NCBI RefSeq assembly: GCF_000384475.1
Contig: NZ_ARWB01000001.1
Span: 4,082,123-4,146,122, forward strand
Direction of reading: 5' to 3'
Origin: Methylopila sp. M107
GTDB taxonomy: Bacteria > Pseudomonadota > Alphaproteobacteria > Rhizobiales > Methylopilaceae
Length of the DNA stretch: 64,000 nt
The translations under genes were made by a program, and so were the position numbers. Under the pieces are notes generated by a model. It saw only the letters and a program-made list of their open reading frames with translations. It searched no databases and was not told where the DNA came from. Below are positions 18,801 through 29,717 of the stretch, piece after piece. The first letter of the stretch is position 1. Every line of letters starts with the position of its first letter.

Positions 18801-18909
18801 GTCTCTGCTCCCGAAGAAATTCGCGCCTGCCGGTAGCACTTCGCGCCCGCCGGCTAAAGCGGGACGTTTCGCCCCGGCCCGCGATCGCCTCAAAGGCGGG
18901 ACGCCGATC

Positions 18910-19066
18910 TTCACCTCTCCCCGGCGGGGAGAGGTCGACCCGAAGGGACGGGTGAGGGGGCGGCGCCCTTTCCAGAGACCCCTGATCCCCCTCACCCGCT
19001 CGGCTGCGCCTCGCGACCCCGGATCAAGTCCGGGGCAGGCTCTCTTCCCAACGGGGAGAGGTGAAG
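18910..19066. repeat. Dispersed palindromic repeat, family C copy 1, with nested unit
   Basis: Outer CTTCACCTCTCCCCGGCGGG and its complement ACGGGGAGAGGTGAAG flank inner GTGAGGGGGCG / CCCCCTCACCC arms. A CCCCGGATCAAGTCCGGGG hairpin like that in family E is inserted near 19017-19037. It lies between purH and aroB, upstream of purH. Confidence 0.75.
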
Positions 19067-19125
19067 ACCAGCGCTTCGCCTCCGGACCATCGCCCTATCT
19101 CGCCCCGCGATCCGCGCGACGGGCG

Positions 19126-20271
19126 TCAGCCCTTCGGCTTGCCGCTGAGCTCGCGCTCGAGATGGGAGAGCACCGCGGCCTCCTCGACGTCTTTGGCGAC
19201 AAAGCTCCGGCCGACGCCGCGGGCGAGGATGAAGGTCAGGCGCCCCCGCGAGACCTTTTTGTCCTGGCGCATGTGCGCGAGCAGCGTCGCGGCGTCGCCG
19301 ACCCCGCCGGGGATCTGCAGCGGGCTGGTCGGCAGACCCACCGCCGTGAGGTGCCGTTCGACGCGGGCCGCGTCCTCTTCCGGGCAGAGGCCGAGCGCGG
19401 CGGAGAAGCGGAACGCCATCGCCATGCCGATCGCGACGCCCTCGCCATGGATCAGCCGCGCGCCGTCATAAGCGACGTCCGCCTCGAGCGCATGGCCGAA
19501 GGTGTGGCCGAGATTGAGCAAAGCGCGGTCACCGGTCTCGTGCTCGTCGCGAGCGACCACCGCGGCCTTGGCGCGGCAGCTGGTCGCGATCGCGCGGATG
19601 CGGTCGGGGCCGGGCGCGAAGGCGGCGCGCGGATTGGCCTCCAGCCAGGCGAAGAACGGTTCGTCGTCGATCAGCCCGTACTTCGCCACCTCGGCGTAGC
19701 CGGCCTTCAGCTCGCGCTCGGGGAGCGTGTCGAGCGTGTCGACATCGGCGAGCACGAGGCTCGGCTGATGGAAAGCGCCGATCAGGTTTTTTCCGCGGGC
19801 CGAATTGACGCCGGTTTTGCCGCCGACGGAGCTGTCGACCTGCGCGAGCAGGCTGGTCGGGGCCTGGACGCAGCGGACGCCGCGCCTGAGGATCGCGGCC
19901 GCGAAGCCTGCGAGGTCGCCCACCACGCCGCCGCCGAGCGCGAGCACGACGTCGCCGCGCTCGATCTTCGCGGCGAGCAGCCCGTCGACCACGTCGCCCA
20001 GCCGCGCGAAGCTCTTCGACTTCTCGCCCGCCGGGACAGTGACTGTGCTGAAGCCGAGGCCGGCGGCGCCGAGCGAGCGCTCCACGGCGCCGAGATGCAG
20101 GCGCGCGACGTTCTCGTCCGTCACGATCCCGACGGCGCGCGCGCCGAGCGCCGCGATCCGCGGGCCGGCCTCCGCCAGTAGGCCCGGCCCGATCAGGATC
20201 TCGTAGGCGCGGTCGCCGAGCCCGACCTCGACGCGTTCGGCCGAAGCGGTGTCCGTGAGGCTTGCGGTCAT
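19126..20271 (-). CDS. aroB: 3-dehydroquinate synthase
   Basis: The 381-residue enzyme makes 3-dehydroquinate from DAHP in the shikimate pathway, using NAD+ and a divalent metal. Visible motifs are ERGDVVLALGGGVVGDLAGF (NAD site), APTSLLAQVDSSVGGKTGVN, the metal ligand Glu in AGYAEVAKYGLI, and the metal-binding His in LLNLGHTFGHALE. Its ATG overlaps the aroK stop by four bases (ATGA), so the two are translationally coupled. It is cytoplasmic. Confidence 0.96.
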   Translation of the reverse strand: MTASLTDTASAERVEVGLGDRAYEILIGPGLLAEAGPRIAALGARAVGIVTDENVARLHLGAVERSLGAAGLGFSTVTVPAGEKSKSFARLGDVVDGLLAAKIERGDVVLALGGGVVGDLAGFAAAILRRGVRCVQAPTSLLAQVDSSVGGKTGVNSARGKNLIGAFHQPSLVLADVDTLDTLPERELKAGYAEVAKYGLIDDEPFFAWLEANPRAAFAPGPDRIRAIATSCRAKAAVVARDEHETGDRALLNLGHTFGHALEADVAYDGARLIHGEGVAIGMAMAFRFSAALGLCPEEDAARVERHLTAVGLPTSPLQIPGGVGDAATLLAHMRQDKKVSRGRLTFILARGVGRSFVAKDVEEAAVLSHLERELSGKPKG

Positions 20272-20918
20272 GGGATGTCCTCGGCGGGGGGCGGGGCGTC
20301 GGACAGGCCGCAGATCGCGCGCAGAAGGTCCGCGACCGTGTGCTCGTGCGGCGCGTCGCGCGACGTGATGGTGAGGTCGGCGAGCGCATAGACCGGATAG
20401 CGCTCCTCGATCAGGCGCTTCAGCGTCACCTCGGGGTCGGCGGAGGCGAGCAGCGGCCGCCCGCCGCGCTTGCGGACCCGCCGCAGTAGGACGTCGACCT
20501 CCGCCCTGAGCCAGACCGAGACGCCGGCCTTGCCGATGTGGAGGCGGGTCTCCGGGTTCATCCAGGCCCCGCCGCCGGTCGCCAGCACCTTCTGGCCGTC
20601 GTCAAGCAGCCGGGAGATGACGCGCGCCTCGCCGGAGCGGAAATAGGGCTCGCCGAATTTTTCGAAGATTTCAGGGATCGACAGGTCGGCGACGGCCTCG
20701 ATCTCGGCGTCGGCGTCGACGAAGGGCAGGTCGAGCGCCTGCGCGAGGCGGCGCCCGACGGAGGTCTTGCCCGCGCCCATCATGCCGATCAACGTCACGG
20801 TCCGGCCGTCGAGCGCCTTGCGGGCGCGGCGCGCAAGGTCCTGGCCCGATTCGGCCGCGGCGCGCTCGTGACCGGCCTGGCCGGCCGTCGCGTCTTCCAG
20901 ATGTTGCATCGCCGCCAT
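20268..20918 (-). CDS. aroK: Shikimate kinase
   Basis: The 216-residue protein phosphorylates shikimate with ATP. It has a P-loop GMMGAGKTSVG, the shikimate-binding segment FVDADAEIE, LATGGGAW, and the lid R in KRGGRPLL. An N-terminal extension of about 35 residues precedes the kinase core; an internal start is possible but no better ribosome site is evident. Upstream partner of aroB in a two-gene shikimate operon, overlapping it by four bases. Confidence 0.94.
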   Translation of the reverse strand: MAAMQHLEDATAGQAGHERAAAESGQDLARRARKALDGRTVTLIGMMGAGKTSVGRRLAQALDLPFVDADAEIEAVADLSIPEIFEKFGEPYFRSGEARVISRLLDDGQKVLATGGGAWMNPETRLHIGKAGVSVWLRAEVDVLLRRVRKRGGRPLLASADPEVTLKRLIEERYPVYALADLTITSRDAPHEHTVADLLRAICGLSDAPPPAEDIP

Positions 20919-21074
20919 AGCTTGAAACGAAACGGCGCCTCGTGGGCGCGGCGGCGCGCAACCTATTCCTAAAGCTTCGCCCGATACAATCAGGACGCTT
21001 GCGGGGCGGTGCGGAGCGTGGTGACGTGGCCCCGGGGGCGCGCGGCCATTTCCGGCTGAACGGGCGGTGCGTAC

Positions 21075-21299
21075 ATGCCGAGTCTGATGCGATTCGTCAC
21101 GGTGATCGCCGTTCTCGCGGCGGTCGGCTTCGCGTCGCTGTTCGCGCTCGCGACGTTCGTGAGCCCGCGCACCCGCGAGATGACCGTGACCATCCCGGCG
21201 CAGCGCCTCAAGGCCGCGCCTGCGGTCGCCGCCGCGCCCAACAATCCGCGGACGGCGGGCGCCGAGGCCAGTTCCGGCGGAACCCCGGCGACACGGTGA
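21075..21299 (+). CDS. Small single-span membrane protein upstream of xerD
   Basis: This is a 74-residue protein with one transmembrane helix near the N-terminus ([20 protein letters not shown]) and a short Ala/Pro-rich tail. Its TGA stop overlaps the xerD GTG start (GTGA), so the two are probably co-translated. Its promoter region is shared divergently with aroK (20919-21074). Similar small proteins accompany xerD in other rhizobia, from my recollection. Function unknown. Confidence 0.75.
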   Translation: MPSLMRFVTVIAVLAAVGFASLFALATFVSPRTREMTVTIPAQRLKAAPAVAAAPNNPRTAGAEASSGGTPATR

Positions 21300-22240
21300 G
21301 CGACGCCCGCCGCGCCCGGCGCCATGTCGAGGCCTTTCTCGAAATGGCGAGCGCCGAACGGGGCGCGGCGAAGAACACGCTCGCAGCCTATGAGCGCGAT
21401 CTCGACGACTATGTCGGTTTTCTCGCCGCGCGCTGCGTCGACCCGCTGAACGCCGGCGTCGAGGACGTCCGCGCGCATCTCGCCGACCTCGCAGCGCAGG
21501 GTTTCGCGGCGTCGTCCGCAGCGCGAAAGCTGTCCGCGGTGCGGCAGTTCCACAAGTTCCTCTACGCCGATGCGATCCGGACCGACGATCCGACCGCGGC
21601 GCTCGACGGCCCGCGCCGCGGCCGGCCGTTGCCCAAAACCATGTCGGTCGACGAACTCGAGCGCCTGCTCGGGGCGGCGGGCGATCCCGGCCCCGAACCG
21701 ACGCCGCGCGCGCGGCTTGCGGCGCTGCGCCTCGTCTGCCTGCTGGAACTCGCCTATGGGGCGGGCCTGCGCGTCTCCGAACTCGTCAGCCTGCCGCGTT
21801 CCGCCGCCCGGCCCGAGGCCGCGGTCGTCGCGATCAAGGGCAAGGGCGGCCGCGAGCGCCTCGTGCCGCTAACGCCGGTCGCCAAGCAGGCGATGAGCGC
21901 CTATCTCGCGGCGCTCAAGGAGACGGGCCGAGCCTCCGATGGGCCATGGCTGTTCCCGGCCGGGGGCGAGAGCGGCCATCTGTCCCGCCAGGTTTTCGCG
22001 CGCGAGCTCAAGGACGCGGCTGTCCGCGCGGGGCTTTCGGCCGACAAGGTCAGTCCGCACGTTCTCCGTCACGCCTTTGCGAGCCACCTGGTCCAGAACG
22101 GCGCGGATTTGCGCGCCGTCCAGCAGATGCTCGGCCACGCCGATATCGCCACGACCCAGATCTACACCCATGTGCTCGACGAACGGGCGCGGGCCATGGT
22201 GCGCGACCTCCATCCGCTGGGGGACGCGGAGGCGGGCTGA
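21296..22240 (+). CDS. xerD: Tyrosine recombinase XerD
   Basis: The 314-residue recombinase resolves chromosome dimers at dif together with XerC. An N-terminal SAM-like core-binding domain ([19 protein letters not shown]) precedes the catalytic domain. All catalytic residues are present: Arg159 in GLRVSEL, His255 and Arg258 in HVLRHAF, His281 in LGHADIAT, and the nucleophile Tyr290 in QIYTHV. I chose the GTG at 21296, overlapping the previous stop by four bases; the frame is open further upstream but reads through the preceding gene. Confidence 0.92.
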   Translation: MSDARRARRHVEAFLEMASAERGAAKNTLAAYERDLDDYVGFLAARCVDPLNAGVEDVRAHLADLAAQGFAASSAARKLSAVRQFHKFLYADAIRTDDPTAALDGPRRGRPLPKTMSVDELERLLGAAGDPGPEPTPRARLAALRLVCLLELAYGAGLRVSELVSLPRSAARPEAAVVAIKGKGGRERLVPLTPVAKQAMSAYLAALKETGRASDGPWLFPAGGESGHLSRQVFARELKDAAVRAGLSADKVSPHVLRHAFASHLVQNGADLRAVQQMLGHADIATTQIYTHVLDERARAMVRDLHPLGDAEAG

Positions 22241-22323
22241 TTGACGCGCGCGGCGAACCGGGCCACGAGGTCGCCACGATGAACCGGGCCGCCGCCGGCG
22301 GTCGCCGCGCAGAGATTTCCGAC

Positions 22324-22707
22324 ATGACCCGCCGCCTGATTTCCACCGGCTCCCCCTTCGAAAAGGTCGCGGGCTACAGCCGTGCCGTGGTCGACGGCGG
22401 CTTCGTGTTCGTGTCGGGCACCACCGGTTACGACTACGCCTCGATGTCGATGCCGGAAGACGCCGAGACGCAGGCGAGAAACGCCTTCGCGACAATCGAG
22501 AAGGCGCTGGCCGAGGCCGGCGCGACGTTCGAGGACGTCGTCCAGACCCGCTACTATCTGGTCGATCCCGCCGACGCCGACGCGCTGTTCCGCGTGACAG
22601 GGTCGATCTTCGGCGAGATCCGCCCGGCCAACACGCTGATCGTCTGCGCGCTGCTCAAGCCCGAGATGAAGCTCGAGGTCGAGGTGCTGGCGAAGCTGCC
22701 GGCTTGA
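22324..22707 (+). CDS. RidA (YjgF/YER057c/UK114) family protein
   Basis: The 127-residue protein starts MTRRLISTGSPFEKVAGYSR. It contains VFVSGTTGYDY, AFATIEKALAEAGATFEDVV and the C-terminal LKPEMKLEVEVLAKLP of the RidA superfamily. RidA proteins hydrolyse reactive enamine/imine intermediates; members outside the RidA subfamily have varied or unknown roles. The deaminase Arg position reads RPANTL here, so an Arg is present. An alternative ATG at 22279 would add 15 residues. It follows xerD after 83 bases. Confidence 0.88.
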   Translation: MTRRLISTGSPFEKVAGYSRAVVDGGFVFVSGTTGYDYASMSMPEDAETQARNAFATIEKALAEAGATFEDVVQTRYYLVDPADADALFRVTGSIFGEIRPANTLIVCALLKPEMKLEVEVLAKLPA

Positions 22708-22716
22708 GAGAGCCTT

Positions 22717-22882
22717 GATCCTCCCACGCGTTAGCGGGGGAGGGGGACCATGCGGAGCATGGTGGAGGGGGCGACGCTTCCGGAAGAGGCCCGGACGGAG
22801 ATGTCGCTTCTCTACCCCCGCCCCCACCACCGCGCGTTCCGCGCGGTCCCCCTCCCCCATGCTGACGCATGGAGGAGGATCC
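22717..22882. repeat. Dispersed palindromic repeat, family B copy 2
   Basis: Outer GATCCTCCCACGCGTTAGCG and its near-complement ending GGAGGAGGATCC enclose inner arms GGGGGAGGGGGACC / GGTCCCCCTCCCCC. It separates the convergent RidA and aldo/keto reductase genes and may act as a bidirectional terminator. Confidence 0.75.
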
Positions 22883-22902
22883 GAAGGAGCCGCGCGACGG
22901 CC

Positions 22903-23781
<879 letters not shown>

Positions 23782-23918
23782 GGAAATCGTCTCCGGATTG
23801 GATTCTCGCCGGCCGCGGTAACGGCGGCCGGTCGTCTCCGGATATGGGCGCCGCGCGACGCCGGGCAACGCAATGCCAGAGTTCCGCCATGCAAGCGGGA
23901 AGCGGCGCGAAGCTTGCG

Positions 23919-25784
23919 CTAGCCCGTGCGGGCGAGCGCGCGGCGGTAGAGCGTCGAGCGGCTGACGCCGAGGCGCTTGGCGGCGGCCGAGACGTTGCCG
24001 TCGCAGGCCTCCACGGCGGCCAGCATCGCGCCGCGCGTGAGATCGGCCAGTTCGCCGTCGCCGGGCGCTGGGTCCAGCCCGGCGGCCGGGGTCGGGACCG
24101 TCACGGTTGAGGGCAGCATCTCGGGACCGATGTCCTCGCCGGGTTCGGACAGCGCGATCAGGGCCTTCATCACGCCCGCGATCTCGCGGTGGTTGCCCGG
24201 CCAGCAGTGGCGGCGCATGGCCGCCGTCGTCGCCTCCGTCAGCCGGCGTCCCTCCCGCGCCATCTCGGCCCACATCGCGTCGATCGCGGCGGCCTTGTCG
24301 GGAAGCGCGCGGAACGGCGGCAGCGCGAAGGTGAATTGCGCGAGGCGGAAGAACAGGTCCGCCCGGAACGCCTCAGACGCGGAGAGCGCGGTCAGGTCGC
24401 GATGCGTCGCGCAGATCAGGCGCAGGTCGAGCGGCGTCGGCCGGCCGCCGCCGAGCGGCGTGACGCTGCGGTCCTGCACGACCCTGAGCAGCCGAGCCTG
24501 CAGCACGAGCGGCATGTCGCCGATCTCGTCGAGGAACAGGATCCCGCCCTCGGCCTCGCGCAGCAGCCCCTTTGAGCCGGATTTTCGCGCGCCTGTGAAC
24601 GCGCCGGGCTCATAGCCGAACAGCTCCGCCTCGATCAGGCTCTCGGGGATCGCCGCGCAGTTGACCGCCACGAACAGATTGTCAGCGCGCGCGCTCCGGG
24701 CGTGGACGGCGCGGGCGAACATCTCCTTGCCCGACCCGGTCTCGCCCTGGATCAGGATCGGCACGTCGCCGTCGACGAGGCGCACCGCGCGGGCGAGGTT
24801 CGCCTGCGTGGCGGGGTCGAAGAACGCCTTGCCGCCGCGCGCCGCCGCCGCCGCGCACGGCTTCGCGGGCTCCGGAGTGAGTGTCGCGCCCGGCGTCGCG
24901 GTGCGTCGCTCCGGCGCTTTCGCATAGAGCGTCGCGCCGCTGCGCGCGCGCAGCCGGCCGTCGTGAGGCCCGCGTCCGTCGTCGAAAAGGTCGCCGAAAG
25001 ATCGAGCCCCGAGCGCGTTCCAGTCGAGATCGAGCAATCTGAGCGCGTGGCGGTTGGCGGCGACGAGGCGGGCCCCCTCGAACGCCAGCACGCCTTCCTG
25101 CGGCGTGCCGAGCAGCGCGGGATCGGCATGGAAACGCACGACGCTCCGGCCGCCAAAACCGTCCGCGAACATGCGGTGCTCGATCTGGTCGACGCCCGAT
25201 CTCAGCAGCGCGAGCGCATTGAGATGCGGCGCGCCTGCGTTTCCCGAGAGATCGAGCGCGCCCACCAGCGCGCCCCGCGGGTCGAAGATCGGCGCGGCCG
25301 CGCAGGTGAGGATGCGGTGCGGCTCGAAGAAGTGCTCGGAGCCGCGCACCTCGATCGGCCGCCTTTCGACGATCGCGGCCCCGATGGCGTTCGTGCCCGT
25401 CGAGGCTTCGGCCCATTTCGCGCCCGGCCGCAGCGCGACGCCTGCGGCCTTGCCCGCGAAGCCCGGATCGCCGAACGCGTCGAGCACATAGCCTGAGGCG
25501 TCGGTCAGGATGACGAGGCCGGCGGCGTCGCGGGCCTCAACGCCGAGCGTCTCCAGTTCGGGGCGGGAATAGCGGATCAGTTCGTCGTTGCGTTCGCGCA
25601 GGTCGCGCAGCGCCGAGGCGCCGACCGGCTCGACCAGCGGGTCGGCGTGGCTGTCGAAACCGCGCTCGGCGCAGCGCAGCCAGGATCGCAGAATCGCCGG
25701 CGCGAGCCCCTCGGGCTCCGCGCCGCGATCGAAGAAGTCACGGCGCGCCTTCAGCACGTCCGAACGAGGAGCATGGCGCCCCAT
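23919..25784 (-). CDS. AcoR-type sigma-54-dependent transcriptional activator
   Basis: The 621-residue enhancer-binding protein has three parts. An N-terminal GAF-like sensor (about 70-215) contains [13 protein letters not shown] and [13 protein letters not shown], typical of AcoR-like regulators. The AAA+ domain (about 320-545) has Walker A GETGSGKE, the sigma-54 contact GAFTGA, and Walker [13 protein letters not shown]. The C-terminal Fis-type HTH is [20 protein letters not shown]. It is divergent from the aldehyde dehydrogenase gene, and the spacer holds matching palindromes and a -24/-12 promoter. I infer that it senses a small metabolite and activates the dehydrogenase gene. Confidence 0.93.
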   Translation of the reverse strand: MGRHAPRSDVLKARRDFFDRGAEPEGLAPAILRSWLRCAERGFDSHADPLVEPVGASALRDLRERNDELIRYSRPELETLGVEARDAAGLVILTDASGYVLDAFGDPGFAGKAAGVALRPGAKWAEASTGTNAIGAAIVERRPIEVRGSEHFFEPHRILTCAAAPIFDPRGALVGALDLSGNAGAPHLNALALLRSGVDQIEHRMFADGFGGRSVVRFHADPALLGTPQEGVLAFEGARLVAANRHALRLLDLDWNALGARSFGDLFDDGRGPHDGRLRARSGATLYAKAPERRTATPGATLTPEPAKPCAAAAARGGKAFFDPATQANLARAVRLVDGDVPILIQGETGSGKEMFARAVHARSARADNLFVAVNCAAIPESLIEAELFGYEPGAFTGARKSGSKGLLREAEGGILFLDEIGDMPLVLQARLLRVVQDRSVTPLGGGRPTPLDLRLICATHRDLTALSASEAFRADLFFRLAQFTFALPPFRALPDKAAAIDAMWAEMAREGRRLTEATTAAMRRHCWPGNHREIAGVMKALIALSEPGEDIGPEMLPSTVTVPTPAAGLDPAPGDGELADLTRGAMLAAVEACDGNVSAAAKRLGVSRSTLYRRALARTG

Positions 25785-25815
25785 TTTTCCACCAACCGAC
25801 AGCGTTTCAACCGGA

Positions 25816-25832
25816 TGTCGCAGCTTGCGACA
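25816..25832. promoter_or_regulatory. Upstream activator palindrome TGTCGCA-N3-TGCGACA
   Basis: This is a perfect 7-bp inverted repeat with a 3-bp spacer. It resembles the TGTCGC...GCGACA sites recognised by AcoR-type activators. It lies 32 bp upstream of the regulator start and about 195 bp upstream of the -12 element of the dehydrogenase promoter, a normal enhancer distance. Confidence 0.75.
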
Positions 25833-25834
25833 CC

Positions 25835-25866
25835 TGTCGCAGCGCGCTTCGTATCGTGTTGCGACA
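25835..25866. promoter_or_regulatory. Second activator site, paired TGTCGCA / TGCGACA half-sites
   Basis: TGTCGCA at 25835-25841 and its inverted complement TGCGACA at 25860-25866 are separated by 18 bp. Together with the adjacent perfect palindrome this suggests a multi-site enhancer allowing cooperative binding of the activator. Confidence 0.6.
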
Positions 25867-26006
25867 GTTGTTGCGCAGCCTCGTCCGAAAGTCCATCCAA
25901 GAACCCACTAGCGCCCGATCACGATCGGACTAGGCTTGGCTCAAGACCGAGCAAGTTCATGCGCTTATTGCAGTGCAGCATCAATTGTCGGTCGCTTGCC
26001 GGCTGT

Positions 26007-26023
26007 TTGGCATGAAGGCTGCG
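26007..26023 (+). promoter_or_regulatory. Sigma-54 (-24/-12) promoter for the aldehyde dehydrogenase
   Basis: The sequence TTGGCATGAAGGCTGC has GG at 26009-26010 and GC at 26021-26022, with exactly the ten-base spacing of the TTGGCAC-N5-TTGC consensus. It lies about 53 bp before the dehydrogenase ATG and downstream of the activator palindromes, supporting RpoN-dependent transcription. Confidence 0.8.
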
Positions 26024-26075
26024 AACGTCCGGCCAGGCAACAAGACCCAATAAAACCTGATCCGGGAGGACTGAA

Positions 26076-27596
<1,521 letters not shown>

Positions 27597-27628
27597 TCCT
27601 CCACCGGGTGTCCTCCCAGGCGAAATGA

Positions 27629-27663
27629 AGCGGGGCGGCCGAAAGGCCGCCCCGCTTTTCTTG
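27629..27663 (+). terminator. Intrinsic terminator after the aldehyde dehydrogenase gene
   Basis: A perfect 12-bp stem, AGCGGGGCGGCC / GGCCGCCCCGCT, closes a GAAA loop and is followed by TTTTCTTG. Confidence 0.9.
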
Positions 27664-27696
27664 TCAGACCTGTTTTGGAGCAGTGCATATTGGGCG

Positions 27697-27735
27697 AGGT
27701 CATCTGGGCCGTCATGCCCGAGCTTGCTCGGGCGA
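27697..27735. repeat. Family H repeat, partial copy
   Basis: GAGGTCATCTGGGCCGTCAT followed by GCCCGAGCTTGCTCGGGC matches the left part of the element at 48909-49028; it contains a GCCCGAGCTTGCTCGGGC hairpin. Confidence 0.6.
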
Positions 27736-27747
27736 CGTTGCGCGAAA

Positions 27748-27957
27748 GCGCACTAGAGCATGATGCGTTTGGTTGAAGCCGTCATCGCCGGGCTTGACCC
27801 GGCGATCCATCGGCCGCGGACGCGGCTGGCGAAGTCGGATGTATCCGACTTCGCCGTGCTGAGCGGGGAACTCGGAAACATCCGAGTTCCCTCTGATGGA
27901 TGCCCGGATCAAGTCCGGGCATGAGGTGGTGGTTCGATCTGAAATCGTCACGCCCTA
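27748..27957 (-). repeat. Dispersed composite repeat, family E copy 1
   Basis: This is an approximately 205 bp element that is near-identical, in inverted orientation, to 43814-44022. It contains three internal palindromes: GCCGGGCTTGACCCGGC, GAAGTCGGATGTATCCGACTTC and GGAACTCGGAAACATCCGAGTTCC, plus GCCCGGATCAAGTCCGGGC. It has no coding potential. Confidence 0.85.
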
Positions 27958-27960
27958 GCG

Positions 27961-27995
27961 GTTCCGGGTCCCGGCTCGGGAGCCTGGACAAGAGC
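27961..27995. repeat. Family F repeat, partial copy
   Basis: TTCCGGGTCCCGGCTCGGGA followed by GCCTGGACAAGAGC resembles one arm of the family F elements at 15291-15411 and 47411-47522. Confidence 0.5.
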
Positions 27996-28010
27996 TGAGG
28001 CGCCCCGATC

Positions 28011-28244
28011 TTAGGCGCTTTCGGGATCCAGCAGCTTGTGCAGGTGAACCACGAAGTAACGCATCTGGGCGTTGTCGACGGTCGATTGCGCCTTGGCCTT
28101 CCAGACCGCGCGCGCGCTTTCGTAGTCGGGGTAAACGCCGACGATGTCGAGGTTCTCAACGTCCTTGAAGGCGATGCCCTGGACGTCCTGGAGTTCCCCG
28201 CCGAACACGAGATGAAGCAGCTGCTTCGGGGCGACGTCGCTCAT
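28011..28244 (-). CDS. DUF4170 domain protein
   Basis: The 77-residue protein starts MSDVAPKQLLHLVFGGELQD and contains VDNAQMRYFVVHLHKLLDPE, the DUF4170 pattern common in Hyphomicrobiales. Function is unknown. It lies 18 bases downstream of the CysQ-like gene on the same strand, so the two are probably co-transcribed. Confidence 0.85.
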   Translation of the reverse strand: MSDVAPKQLLHLVFGGELQDVQGIAFKDVENLDIVGVYPDYESARAVWKAKAQSTVDNAQMRYFVVHLHKLLDPESA

Positions 28245-28262
28245 TGATGAGGCCTTTTTCTG

Positions 28263-29036
28263 TCAGGTGACGATGGTTTCGGGCGCGGCGAGCGCGCTTT
28301 CGATCGCGGCGGCGAGTTGAAGCGACCGCTTCGGCGCGGCGGCGATCAGGCCCCCGTGCCGGGTGGTTTCGCGATTGTAGGTCGGGACCGCGCCGTCGAA
28401 GCCGATCAGCCGGGCGCCGGCCTCCTCCAGGATGAGGTGGGCGGCCGCGATGTCCCAGTCATGGGCCCGGGGGCGCGCAAGCGCCGCGTCCAGCCCGCCG
28501 CCCGCGACCTGCACCAGCCGGTTCGCGAGCGCGTAGTGCCACTTGCCGCTCTCGACGCCCTGTTGCTTGAGCGGCCCGACGAAGCTCGACGGACCGCTGA
28601 TCCTGACGCCCGCCAGTCCGTCCTCGTCGGCGACGCGAAGCGTCTCGGATCCGGCGGCGGTCGCCCGCGTCGCGCCGGCGCCCCGGACGCTCGCGAAGGA
28701 GACGTCCTCGCATGGGTTGCGCACGACGCCCGCGATCGGCGCGCCGTCCTCGACCAGCGCGACCGACACCACCCATTCGGGCTTCCCTTCGACGAAGGCG
28801 CGGGTGCCGTCGATCGGATCGACGATCCAGATCCGGCGCATGGCGAGGCGGTCCGGCGTGTCCGCGGTCTCCTCCGACAGCCAGCCTGAGCCCGCGACCA
28901 GCGGCGGCAGTTCGGCGGCGAGAAAGCGGTCGACCGCGATGTCGGCCTCGGTCACCGGGCTGTCGTCGCCCTTGGTCCAGCGCTCGGCGTCCCCGGCCCG
29001 GAAGAAGCGCAGCGCGATGTCCCCGGCGGCGCGCAC
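28263..29036 (-). CDS. Inositol monophosphatase-family 3'(2'),5'-bisphosphate nucleotidase (CysQ-like)
   Basis: The 257-residue protein has IMPase metal-site motifs: the GSGWLSEETAD Glu, then IVDPIDGTRAFVEG (DPIDGT) and the C-terminal HDWDIAAAHLILEEAGA. CysQ-type enzymes remove the 3'-phosphate of PAP generated in sulfate assimilation; related phosphatases use inositol phosphates. The listed start is GTG at 29036 with GACGAGG just before it. The frame is open about 29 codons further upstream without ATG, GTG or TTG, and homologues usually start about 15 residues earlier, so a rare start such as CTG is possible. Confidence 0.82.
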   Translation of the reverse strand: MRAAGDIALRFFRAGDAERWTKGDDSPVTEADIAVDRFLAAELPPLVAGSGWLSEETADTPDRLAMRRIWIVDPIDGTRAFVEGKPEWVVSVALVEDGAPIAGVVRNPCEDVSFASVRGAGATRATAAGSETLRVADEDGLAGVRISGPSSFVGPLKQQGVESGKWHYALANRLVQVAGGGLDAALARPRAHDWDIAAAHLILEEAGARLIGFDGAVPTYNRETTRHGGLIAAAPKRSLQLAAAIESALAAPETIVT

Positions 29037-29444
29037 GACCTCGTCCAGGCGGACGGCGAGGCGATCCAGGTCGATCGGCGAGTCTGAGGAAGGCGCTGGC
29101 AGCGGGATCGGTCCGGCTTCAAATCATAAGGGAGACGCGCCGCGAAGCGTGCGCGCGCCCAAAGTGTCGATATGCGGGCGCGGACGCAAGCATGATCGGC
29201 CGTTCATTCCAACGTTACCCTATCTCGAAAGCTCCCCTTCAGCATAAGCGAAGACGAGGCCCGAAACGCCTCGGGGTTACGAAGGATTCACCAGCTCTCT
29301 TAAGCCGTTACCATCGGGTCGGCAGGCACAGTCATGGGCATAAGACGGGGAGTTCGAAGCAATCGAGCCCTCAGATGACAGCATGACTGAGACGTCAGAC
29401 CGCAGCCGGGACCACCGCGATGCGGCCAGCACAGGAGCGGCGAA
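29037..29444. other. Gene-free spacer, mildly AT-enriched
   Basis: No credible gene was seen in these 408 bp. The central part (about 29180-29380) has lower GC than its flanks and probably holds divergent promoters for the CysQ-like gene and the small ORF at 29445. No tRNA cloverleaf could be drawn despite a GGAGTTCGAAGC string near 29350. Confidence 0.4.
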
Positions 29445-29711
29445 ATGCGCCACGCCACGAAGGTTTCGAGCAGCTGGGACGCCGTCGACGAGATGGACGC
29501 GGCGGCCGACTTCGAACCGATGGTCGAGCCCGAGCGGGAGGCCGCGACCGAGCGCCTCGGCGCGCTGCAGACGAAGCGCCCCCGCGCGCGCCGCGGCTAC
29601 AGCCTGCTGAAGGGCCGCCGCACAAGGTTCCAGGCCAAGCGCCGCACCGGCAAGCTGACGCCGGAGACGCCGGTCCATCGCGGCGAGCGCGAAATCATCG
29701 CGCGGAACTGA
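29445..29711 (+). CDS. Small basic hypothetical protein
   Basis: This 88-residue ORF starts MRHATKVSSSWDAVDEMDAA. The N-terminal half is acidic and the C-terminal half strongly basic (GYSLLKGRRTRFQAKRRTGK). Third codon positions are GC-rich like the neighbouring genes, which supports coding. No family is recognised. It is convergent with the MpaB-like gene, six bases apart. Its charge pattern could fit nucleic-acid or ribosome binding, but that is a guess. Confidence 0.55.
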   Translation: MRHATKVSSSWDAVDEMDAAADFEPMVEPEREAATERLGALQTKRPRARRGYSLLKGRRTRFQAKRRTGKLTPETPVHRGEREIIARN

Positions 29712-29717
29712 GGGCCT

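Noticed and set aside
29330-29380. tRNA-like T-arm string GGAGTTCGAAGC
   Set aside because: No matching acceptor, D or anticodon stems could be folded around it.
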